A DNA stretch of 64,000 nt from NCBI GenBank assembly GCA_034440635.1, contig JAOTON010000971.1, positions 310,001 through 374,000 of the forward strand, in the 5' to 3' direction. Under the pieces are notes generated by a model that ran no database searches, was not told where the DNA came from, and worked only from the letters and a program-made list of their open reading frames with translations. Made by a program: the position numbers and the translations under genes. This document shows, one piece after another, positions 33,532-45,500 of this stretch. Source of the stretch: Lepas anatifera (Eukaryota; Arthropoda; Thecostraca; Lepadidae). Position 1 is the stretch's first letter, and each line of letters opens with the position of its first letter.

Positions 33532-36500
33532 AAAACCACTCAACTCCTGAGTTTGGTATCTAATTGTACTGATGAAACGTATTTCTTAGTAACCTGATCT
33601 TTAGTAAGCTGTTTTCGCTTTTTGAAACGTTGACATGAAATCAAAGAAGAAATGAATTGTACACACATTGACATTTGGGTACATGCAATAACGTGTTGTT
33701 GAACTCATTAGTTAGGTGTAGCAAATGTCTTAAACGAGGAAAACTGCATTTGGAAAAGAACATTTTAGTATGTAGGTACACAAATATGCGCTGATCCCTA
33801 AGTTCAACAATTATAAACGCCTCGGGTTTCATATCCCAATAACGCAAACTTATTTGTGTTTTCAGTTAGAGTTCAAGAGCAAAGGTGTCAAGAAAAAGCT
33901 GGTTACCATCAAAGTGAGCTCGGCAGGCATCGAAGTTACCTTGAAGACCGGCAAAAAGGTGAGACTTGCCGCTTAATACCACTGAAACAAAATCCTGTGT
34001 GGAGTCAGTCATTTCATGCAGTTTGGTCTCATTTTAGGACGACTTTTCTGGGCCGTGTACGCTGGTTGGTCGCATGGGGAGGCTAGTCGTAACACTTCAT
34101 ATACACCAACGTTGAAAAAAAACATGATTTAGAAACTAGGAAGCCCTTTAAAACGACAATTTTGCGAGTAATGCTCATGAAAATGGAAAATGTGTAGGCA
34201 GGAGCGTCGGAACTATGTTCAAGTTGGGGGGCAGCGGGAATTTTCAAGTCATTTCTTTCCAGTCAACGCCATAGGGTTAATGGTTAAGAATCATGGAAGT
34301 TGGGGGCAGCTGCCCCTGCCCCGCGGCTCCTACGTCCCTGTGTGTAGGTCAATTGCTTGTACCCTAAGGCATCCAGGATTTCATCAAGGGGGTGTTACGA
34401 AGTCTCATGTAGGCCAAAATTTCCTCTTCCGCTCTTTGGGCATTAAAAGGGCGCTCTGACAACGTTAATTTTGGGCGTTGTCTCTTTTTCAGGCAATGGG
34501 TGTTTCAAAACGTGTCTGGAAGGAACTGATCTAATTTCGCCCGTGGTACGCCGTTGTCTAAATAGGGGTGGCCAAATAGTTGAGAGGGTCATCTGCAACG
34601 ACAGTGGTAAATTGTGAGGAACGCCGGAGAAACGTAAGCCCTGTTCCATCTGTCAGCACAGTTTTGTCAGCAGGACCTCTAACCTCTCCTCCAGAAAAGT
34701 AACATCAGCGCCATAATCGCCTCTTGTTTGTGCTAAGCAAAGGGAACTTAAACCTTTATACCATTAAAAAATATTGGGCTGCCACTTCGTGCACTTACGG
34801 TTTTTCATCAGCACAAACAGCAGGCCATCAGCCCATAAAACCTCTAGAACTAGTTCCCGGGGAGAGGCTACAGTCCTGTGACGTAGGCGCAACGCGGCCC
34901 GCTGATTGGTGCTGACAAAACTCTGCTGACAGCTGGAACAGGGCTGTAGTAAATTCACAATTGACCCCGGTCACGCTCACCAGTGGCGCTAGTGTGCCAT
35001 CCAAGATGGCCGCGAAAGAGGGACTCCGAAAGGTAAACAATGTTAGTCGGCCCGGGAATAGCATGGTAAGCGGTGAATTATACGTGTTTTATGCCTGGTA
35101 TGTGGCAGTGGCTTATAACCAGCCCCTGCAGAAGGCAGTGAGGAGCCCAAATTCGAGGAGTTTTTGGTCCCAAGGAGCAAAGTTTGTAGTCAGGATCAGG
35201 TTAAAGTTTGCTGCAACCCCCCCCACTTTTTGCCGGTGGCGACGCTTATGTTTGGAAACGCATTTTCCATCGTACATTCAAACTGGAATTTCAGACAGCT
35301 TGAAACGAATAAAGGCGTATATCTACCGAATTATTTCAAGATGTCAGTTTCCCGGGCTAAAAAGGAATACAGCCATAGGCGGATCCAAGGGGACAGCAAA
35401 GTGGGCATGTGCCCCATAGACAGATCCAGGGGCAAAGGGAGTATGTGCCCCCCCGCCATTGACCCTCGGTGCCCCCTGAAATGGCCACGCCCCCTGAAAT
35501 TTCGCTTCCCACCCCCTCCTCCACCCCAGGATGCGAAAGTCGGCTCCCACCGATAGGGTTTTGCTCCCATCCGATAGGGTTTCTCGGTCAAGAATGGCGC
35601 CTCGCCCCCCGGGAAGGTGCCCCGATCGGCAATCCTGGATCCGCCTTTGATGACGGCCCAAGGATAAAGGCCTACTCCTGCTAGAAGCAGGCTCAAGGGG
35701 AGTGGAAGGAGGCATAAGCGGAACTGGAGATTGCCCCACAGCCAGTCTGCAAAGTATGGCAGCAGACCAGACGAGTTGCACCAGCCATCTAAAATTCTCG
35801 CACCACCATCCTCCAAAAATTCGCACCAATATGCCACATACCAGGGAAAAATGCACCCATTCCTACCCCTGCAATGCAATGCTATCTCAATCATTAGTCA
35901 GTTAATTAAGGGCTTTTTATAAGGCCCTCCTGTGTCTTAACACGCGCACTGGAGGGGGCCTCGAGGCCCCCCCACCTGTTTTTCCAGGGTGGCCGGAGAA
36001 CCGCTTGTAGCCGAAAAACGAAACGTGGCCACATTTAACAGAATTTAATAGCGCGTCGATTGGTGAAGACTTTTGAAAATCGGCCGAAAATTTTTTGACT
36101 TATAGGCTTTCAAAGTCAGACCTGCATTTTGAGATCGCCGTAAACGCGCGGTCGGACCAGTTAGCTTGCATTGAAGACCGAGTGGTGACGTCATAACGTC
36201 ATATAAGCGGGACTATATGTCAAGGTCACTTCACATGAAAGTCAAGGTCAAGGTCAAAGGTCACAGGTCAAGGTCATATCTGCACTTTCAAGGTCACTGA
36301 CCACTGTGCGTCCGGCCAAATGACGTTACCCCGTCTGACATATATTATGCTATGACGTCATCGGTAGGGTACCCCAATACAAAGGTCAAGGTCAAAGGTC
36401 AAGGTCAAAGGTCATTGGGAAAGGTCAATCCTCATTTCCCGCCAAACAGTGGCTACAGTGTTAGTCAAAGTGTAAATAATAAGTAGTATACCATATGGTG

Positions 36501-39500
36501 ACCTTAAAGGTCAATGACCTTGAATGACCTTGACCCAAAAGTTGTGGGGAAGCCTTTTTGAGACCTCTTCTCTATGAACCTTGTCCGCCTTTTGCTTATT
36601 CCCGCCATTTTCCTGCATAATCACAGCATTTACCAATCTATCCCAGCATGGCCAATATTTGCCCTTTACGACCTCGTTTGACCTTGAAGATATTGACCTA
36701 GGTCAATGAAAATTGGTCATAATGTAGATCACCATAGCCCCCACCCACCTACCAAGTGGCGTTTTTCTAACCCTCTTAGTTTCCGAGATCTTAGGGGGGC
36801 CTACCAGGCCCCCTCCAGTGCGCGTTAGTGCCAGACCCCCTCAGTGCGGGTGTTAATAGCCATTCAGCCATTATTTGTTTATTTCAAGTGTCACTAACCT
36901 TGCAAATTCGCACCAGGTTGATAAAATTCGCACCACTCGGTCCTGTCTCCAAGGGCACTAGCGCCGACGAGATCTCGTCGAAAATGCCATACTTTGTACA
37001 CTGGCCTCACAGCCGCTTACCAGGTGGATGTCAATGGAAGTCAGATGGCTGAAAATGTCTGCGACAGACAGCAGCATTTGAGCCTATCTTCTTCCCAATC
37101 TCAGTTTTAGCTTCGACTGCTTGGACAGCACCTTATCCTGGGAAACTTGTGAAAGCTGAGACTTCGACACTTTCTTCGGAAGGATACACACTGAGGAACG
37201 CAGCATTTCTGATTGGATCTAATGGTTATCCGTCTCTTCTCCATTTTCTTTGAACTTTCCAAGATTATAACAAACAAGAAAATAACGCCAGTCTTCAATA
37301 TTCACGTCCACCCAACGTCACGTATAACCACGCTCTTTCACAACGAGTTTACCACGACTGAAAATCCGTTACCATAGGAACCGTGTAGGAACCAAGGAGT
37401 TGTTTAGAAATGCGCCGGATATGAAGCAGCCGCGCCAGACGTCAGTCCCTCTACTGGCGTTTCCAAAAATCCGCCAGGTGCCAACACTTTCGATGACCGA
37501 GGCCAATAAAGGCGTCCGTACCCAACAATTGCTGCATTTTACAATTGTTTAACTGTCCATGTAGGGCGGCTAGGATGGTCGCATCCTCCTTTACGTACTT
37601 CTATGCACAACAGAGGTCAAGTAGATTTCGTGCTTACGTCAGCACATAGAGTGCAAACTTAAAATGTATCTTTTGAGCTATTGCTCCCTAGAGATTTAAG
37701 AGTTCTTTGTAAGCACTGGTTGTAAGTTTGGTGTTGCGACAGGGACACACTTTCCTTTCAGCCTCCGAAGGATATCCGCAATTTTGCTAATTTTGAGTTT
37801 CCATGTTTAACCTCAGAAGTTCATCACCGATCACATCCAGAGCGAACCCTGGAAATGATAAGTTGATCACGAATGGTTTAACACTCTCGTCTACACTGTA
37901 TCTGAAACTTGCTAACACTGCATATGACTCACTCCTGTTTCAGAAGACCCACCCGTCGCTGGAGTCCAGTGCCCTCATCATGCACCACCCCATACACAGG
38001 CGAGTGTCAGGGCATGACCTGTGTGGGGACGACGTTAGAACTAACGGTGAGGACGACGTTAGAACTAACGTGCGAGGACGACGTTAGATTCGCCTGGCAC
38101 CGTCTCTGTCGGCCCTTATTGTTCGTAGAAAACAGGGAGTTGAGCTGCCAGCTCGGGCCGTTGCCGGCGGCGACGGGACAAAGCCGGGCTATGCCAGACG
38201 CGATTTGCTCTGCGTCTTCTGACGTCATTGTTGGCGCCGGCGGGCCGTCCGAGCCTGTTTGGGGGGCTGCTCTGCCTCCCGGCTCGGCGTGTGCCACCCC
38301 TCTGGACCCACGCTGCCAACGGATCCGATTTGGCTGCGATGCGCGAGAGCTACGGTGCAGGAGATGCCTGTCTTGCAACTCACGCAGCAAAAAAAAGTTG
38401 CAGACGTGTAGATTTGCTCTGGGGTGTCCAGTGGTTCTCAGCAAATATTTTCAATTGATTTTAAAATTTGCGCTATTTCACAGCAGCTACCCTTCGCTGA
38501 GCAAAGTTTTTTTTTGCTTGGGAAAAATTCCCTGAAGCTTTCTGCAGTTCTACACCCTGCGTAGTTGTCCTGAGCGAATTGCACTAGACGAAAGGCTGTT
38601 GATTATTGAAATGCTGTATGGTTTTAACCGTGCTTTTTTATTTATATTATTTCCTTTTTCTCTAACTTTTTTGTTCACCATTGTGAAGCAGTTCTGCTGC
38701 CCGGGATAAGATAGCGGTATTTTTTAACAGTGTTAAGGATTGAAGTGGACACATGAACTTAGAGTACATAGCCACTTAGGCTTGCTCAGGTACTCTTTCG
38801 CCTAACAGCTAGCTGAGGGTCTGTCTTTCCAGCTTTACTGTGGAGCAATTGTTTTCGCTCAGTGCAAAGGTGTTAGCAATCCTTGGAGGTGCTAAAAGGT
38901 TTATCGGATTGGTAATGTCTTAGTTGGCTTCGCACATGTCAGTTCAACGTGCAATGGCTCAGTTTCAGTTTATTCGGGTACATCCCCCAATATAACGGTT
39001 TTCATGCTCCTAAGTCAAGGCACTGCCAACAGTAGTTGGTAAGAGAAGAAGAATAGACGTCCAAATCACCTGTAGCTAGAACATGCACAACGTTCGTACA
39101 CAGCATACACACGTGCAGCTTCTCATCCGTCGTCATGTAAAGCATCCACCCAGGCGCATCAAACACCATGGCTATGTAGAGCGTATGCTTCTGGGTGTAG
39201 CATTAGGCGTAGGTTATATGTTCAGGCATTAGGTGTAGGTTCTGTTGAATTTGATTAGGCGGTGTATTATTTGCAAGTTTATATGTAAGCCCAATCCCCT
39301 ATGCGAACCTACTTGGCAGCACGTGAATGGCTGGCTTAAATGTAAAAACTGCTTTTTGGTTAATCAATCTTGAAGCCACTTGAAGCCACATATTTTCTCA
39401 GAGGTGGAGCCGGCGTCAGAACGTGGTCTTTCAGCCGGATTCGGAACCTTGGCTACGGCACTAACTTGCTCTCGACAAGCTCAGCTCCAAAGTGTTGTAA

Positions 39501-42500
39501 GCGGCGCTGTATCGGCAGGCTCCGATCAGCTGTCTGGTAGACACGTCTGTGTATATCGCAACGGTCTTTCAGCTACTTTCAACTCTTTCCACTCCCAAAA
39601 GCTGTTTTTTAAATTTTCCAATTTTTTTCATAAAAACGTAGCTTTGTCGGCAGCCTGCGGTCTCCTTTGCCTCAGGGGATTACATAGTATGCTTGGAGAC
39701 GGTCGCCAGGCTCCAGCATGTGCGCACACAGTGTTTTTAGGTAATATTTATTCAGCTTGAACGTAATCTGCACCGGAGTGAGTTTCCTCATAGTTCGATT
39801 AAGAGATTCGGTGACACAGCAGATGCCATTATATTCATACATAAAGCCAACTTGTCAGCACCTCGTCCAGGCATGAATCGAGTACAGACCGCTTAGACTG
39901 GAAGCATCAATGACAACGCTTACACTGATGAAAGGCTGGATAAATATTCATCTTTGATGGCATCAACATGCTCTCTGCTGGCAGGATTTTCTACGTGTCG
40001 CACGACACCCTGGACTTCCGGGTGTTCAGCTACATATCTGGGGAGATCCAGTCCAAAATGTGCCGCTGCAACGTGTTCAAAACACTGAAAAAGGTGAGTC
40101 CCACACGGGCCGCGTGCTGCATGTGTTAGATGCGATCGACCTTGTTTTTGACCGCGACCTCGGCTACACCTGGTGGTGTATTCTCCCAGACAGACACGTG
40201 GACCGTTGCAACCCGCCGACAGGATGTCTAGAACGGTGAGGTTAGTGTTGATGAACATTTGATTTAACCTTCGCCCGGGTGGGGGTCTTTTAGAACCCCC
40301 TCCCTCGGGTTTTTCCGAAGTGGCCAAAAACGGCGGCGTGCAGCGCCGCCAAACTTGGTCTAGCTGTTCCTTCATCATTTTTACATATGTTCTGAAAATT
40401 TTAGCTCAAGGTCATATCAGGTCAGGTCACCAGGCCAGGTGAAGTGACCTCACCTCAAAAAATGCTTAGGACCGCATAACTAAAAGAAGGGTTAATCGAT
40501 CAAGTTGAAACTCATACAACATATTGGGCCCACCAGGAGCTACAGCATTTGTTCCGTGATTTTTGATATTGGTGACCTAAGGTCATGTGCAGAGCATGAC
40601 CTCCCATTGTCAATACATGGGGAAAATCACGAAATGAGCTTTTCTCAGTAATTATGGATGGAATCAACTTCGAACATCGGTTGCTACTTGCTCTTAGCCC
40701 ATTTCTGAAGTAGATGCCAAACATTTTGACTTGTGACCTTTAAAAGGTCGCCTTAGGTCAAATAAGCATTTTTGGTGTTTTACTCTATAAATTTTGAATA
40801 AACAAATATATAACTTTTTATTTTGTCACCGAAGTGTTTGTAACGTCACTGAAAGTCAAATGATATACTTCATGACTATACCAGGTCAAGTTGGGTCAGA
40901 CCGTTGACCTGGGTCAGGTCAAATTCTTAAATTTGACCTGGCATAGCAATATTATATATCATTCGATTTGTATTGACGAGAGGATTGCAATGGTGTATCA
41001 ACTATGGCTATATCTTGTTTGGTTTGGAAGTTATTAGCGAAAAAGGAAACGCCCTTATGCATGGCTGGCTATAGACATTCCCAAGAATATGCCCAATATT
41101 CAGTGACCTGTAGCTCCCTAGGCTTTGACTTGACACGAAAATGAATACCACTGTAATGAAAGAGCAACTCAAGAGCTTTCGAATGGTTTAGAAAAATGTT
41201 TCTAGCTATCATAGTTTCTGAGATATATGAGGTTTTCTTAGTACACCTCATATTAGCGATTTTGACCTATTTTGACCTCTGGTGACCTTGATATTGACCT
41301 GACAAGAAAAATGACTGAAGTATTTTCGATATCATTTTTGAAGAGCTTTCGATTGACGTTTTGCGCTTTTTTCTAGCTCTCTTAGTTTTTTGAGATCATG
41401 GGGGTCTTTTTTAGCCCCCCACAGGGCGAAGGTGGCTCGTACCCGCCACCGGGGCAAGGGTTAACTTTAGTATCACCTTTGCTAAGGTTTAACGCAACTG
41501 ATGCATGGTTCCATGTCTCCCTGTGTTGATGGAAGAGAAGAAGCCTATGCCTCCCCGCGAAACACCAACATAGGGTCGGCGTGCGGATAAATCGTCCAAT
41601 ATTCCTGGCATTTGGACCTTAAGCCTATGAGGCTGCTGGGTAAATATGGACGTGCAACTGGTCCTTGGTTCATTCCGCGTCAAATCGGTCAGGAAAATCC
41701 CCGATACTTCTGATTTGTATGAACATTTTTGCTTTCCCTGCACTTTGTGCAACAACTCCACGTGCCGATATTCATGCCCTACTGTTCAATAGGATCAAAT
41801 CTAGATGCCATCAAAGGTTGCTAGTTTTTAGCAATTTGTCTTCGATTAATTACATATATTTCCGGCATCAAAAAATATTGAGCAACAAAGTTGGGCACTG
41901 TCCCTCACAAACGTTTAACAATCCTGACATTTAACTGGACCGAAAATTGGTCCTTGACCTGGCCGCGTCAGAGATCAAAAGTGTACTTTTTGTACATTTT
42001 TCTTGCTTCAAATTAAAGGAAAAGATGTGCCCACGAAGCTATTACGCCGTGGATAGTGATTGTATATGTCTCATTTGCCCACTTTTCCAAGAAAAAATTA
42101 AGGAGAACCCTTCAAGAGGCACGCTTCTCTGTTTGGAATTAGCGGATTGACCTGACCTTACATGACTCAAATATTCTAACATGAGCATGTTCATCGTTGG
42201 AAACTATTGGTGCCTGAATACTTCAGTTTGTGTAAGATTCGTTTCGCAGCACCTACATGTGACCGGATCTCGGGTTTTCTGTCTCGGTGGTTTTGGAAGG
42301 AGCCTGAGATAGACGTCAGAAGAAAAATAAATGGGACACGATACTATCTTTATTGGTCGTGGGTAACCCACCCGCATCAGGTGTCAATAAGGACGATGGC
42401 TAAGGGCGACAAAGCATTGCACCCATATTGAACCGTTCCGTGTTATGTGGCTGATGAGCACGGATGTATTGAAGCGAAGATAGTTGAACAGTTTTAATCA

Positions 42501-45500
42501 AAATAACATGATAAGTGGAGCATGAGTACCTTCATTTTTACTGTACTCCACTTGTCATGTCATTTCGATTATTTTCCTACCTAGGGCGGTCTCCAAAACG
42601 ACTGGCTAATTTTCACCCACATCTCATGGACAAATTAACCAGATTTTACACTCATCTCCGATTCTTAACATCCTGCCGTGCCTTGACTTTGTTCCCCGAG
42701 AACTTGGGCTGAATATGAAGCCTACAAATACCGGAAAAGCAAGATGGAAGAGAAACGCCAGAAATGCCCGACTTCGATTAAAATTCAAATGTTTTAAGTC
42801 CTCCTCTCCTTGCCACTCCAACAACGATTTCGCTGGCGAAGATTTACAAAGTAAACCGAAAGCGCTCCGAAACGAACTTTTCAACCGATGGAGGAACCCT
42901 TCATTTCCTCTAAACAGTTTTAAGTGAGATAACAGATTGACTTCTCAGGAGGCAAACATCGACCTGATCTGATGATGATGATGGTGATTGGGGTTTTAGG
43001 GCACGTCAGCTACTGAGGCTATATGTGCCCATCGTTATGGGATTAAATCAGTTCCAGGGCACCGTCGGATGTGACCCGGTTGCTGAATTGACCCGACTTT
43101 AACATTGACCTGATCTTAACACGTGCATGGGAGGGGGTCTGTTTTGACAGTTCATCAGTTCTCCGAGGTGGCCGGAGAACCGTACGGAACTAGAAAACAC
43201 AATTTACCCACATTTGAGAGAATTGATGAGCGCGTACATTGATGAAAATTTTAAACATGGGTGGATATTTACGGAACTAGAAAACACAATTTACCCACAT
43301 TTGAGAGAATTGATGAGCGCGTACATTGGTGAAAATTTTAAACATGGGTGGATATTTATTCATCTACTCACATTTTTTAACACGTGCATTGCCGGGGGCG
43401 GGTACCCGCCCCCCCCTAAGATCTCGAGAACCACGCTTGGTAGCAAAAAACGGCAAACGGCGTTGGGTAGCCCATCCACTTCTCCATCGAAAATATTTAA
43501 ACCATTTTTTGTCAGGTCACATTTAAGGTCACTAGAGGTCAAAACATGCCGTCATAGGGAAACCATGTAAATGAAGGATTTTTGGCCATTACATCTGAAT
43601 TAGCAAGGATAGAGCGAAAACAACTTGAACCATATGAATCCTCGCAGCAAGCCGAATCAAATGATATATGATATGACCTTTATAGTTCAAATCAACGATT
43701 TGACCTGACCTGAGGTCAGGTCAAGGTCAAATTAGATAAGATTCATATCATTAGAACCGCAAAGATAACGAAAATTTAATGAATTAAAAATAAACGTTGT
43801 ATCACCATCCGTTACTAAGTTATTCAGTTAAAACATTTTTTCCCATGTATTTTCAATGGAGAGGTCATGGCTCGTACCTGACCTTAGGCCATGGATATCA
43901 AAAATACCGGAACATATTTTAGACAACTCGGTGGGCTCATTATTTGATATGAGTTTCAATCGGAGAAGTTCACCCTGTTCCAACTTAGGCTATCTTAAAC
44001 TTTTTTTGAGGTCAGGCCACTTGACCTGTACTGGTGACCGGACCTGAGATGACCTAACCTTAAAATTTTGATAAAAAGTTGTAAAAATTTTGAGAGAAAA
44101 GATAGGCCAAGTGTGGCGGCACTACTCGCCGCAGTTTTTATGCTGTCTCCGAAAAACCCGAGGGGGCGGGTACCCGCCCCCAGTCAGTGCGCGTGTTATG
44201 ATCAGAGCTTTACCAAATGAGCCGCCACGATAGTTCAATTTGTAGAACGTTGGGCTCCTGCCTGCTAAGAAAGCGTGCAGTGGTTGTACACCGTCGAGGG
44301 GATGCGTGGTTCAGTGGTAGGGCACCTGCCTTCGGAGCCGCAGGTCCCGGGTTCATGTCCCGGCAGAGCCTCTGAATAAGTCAATCTGATCCCCCAAATC
44401 CCTCCCAACAGGGTGAGAGTTGGCGATGACGTATAGCCCTGACAGCTGTTACGTTGTAAACCTCAACGATTATTATTTTTAGTGCACCGCTGAAAACTGG
44501 GATTGATTCCCCTGAGAAACTTCGGCGCTCAGTGATTTACCTGACGTAGGTCGGTTGGCAGCAGACAGGTGAGAGGGTGACTTGAGCATAGCGGCCATCC
44601 CTGTGCTTTGGGGGACGTCAAATTTTGACCCGGAGCTTCCATGACAAGTCCCTCAATGACTTCAGTGAGGCTTGGACCCCAAGACCTAAACCCACAGTAA
44701 CTTCGCCAAAATTGCGCGGTAGTGCCAGCTCGCCTGCCTTGTAAACCGAATGGTGACGTCATGAAGTCATGTATGTACATATGTACTACTTAGGATGATA
44801 TGTCAAGGTTACATTATATGAAGGTCATGTCCAAAATAAAGATCACAGGTCAAGGTTTCGCCAGCCTTTTCGAAGTCCATGACTCCCAAGGACCTCGGCC
44901 AGATTGCGTCATCAGATGATATATTATATTGTGACATCTTAGTTAAGGTTGCCAAAGATAATATCAAGAGCGCATTACAAGGTCAAAGCTGCCGTGGAAA
45001 GGAAAGAAAGTTATCCACAATTGCTAATGCATTGGAAATACCCTTTTCCCTTGCAAGCAGAAAGGTCATTGGCCAAAATTCAACCATTATTTTCAGCTCC
45101 GCGGGTATTATACTGTAACTTATAGTGAACGCTACAGGGAATAAATCGTATACTGAGGTCATGGGTCAACGACACCTAATAAACTGGACCTTAAAATTTC
45201 GAGAAAAAAACGTTTCATTGGAACTTTCCCTGGGTGGTCGTAGTGCAATTACAGTGTAGTTGTGACTTCGTTGTAAAATAGCGGCATTTCCCAATAGGTC
45301 CCGAACATGGTCCATATTTGATATGCATAACTTCGTTTGACATCGAAAGTCGCCCCGGTCAATGCTACATCGCTATCGTGTAGATCACTAAAGACCCCAT
45401 AAGAGCCCAAACGGGCGTTTTTCCAGCCCTCGTGGTTTTTACTTCTCAGGAGGGACGGCCTCGATCCCCTCTCCAGTACATGCTGACGCCGGGACCCTGC

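Larger units (their letters stand above)
35744..37005 (+). repeat. Dispersed repeat, copy interrupted by a TTAA element
   Basis: Same family as 15740-16175, with a DNA element inserted at 35937-36856. The two halves join precisely to the uninterrupted copy. Confidence 0.85.

Noticed and set aside
33345..33597. Ser/Leu-, Leu/Cys- and Arg/Glu/Asp-repeat proteins
   Set aside because: Microsatellite (TC)n and (TCTCTG)n read in several frames.
44302..44375. Possible functional tRNA gene
   Set aside because: Box A and B are present but the acceptor stem does not pair and the anticodon loop is too long; tail shared with another copy marks a SINE.
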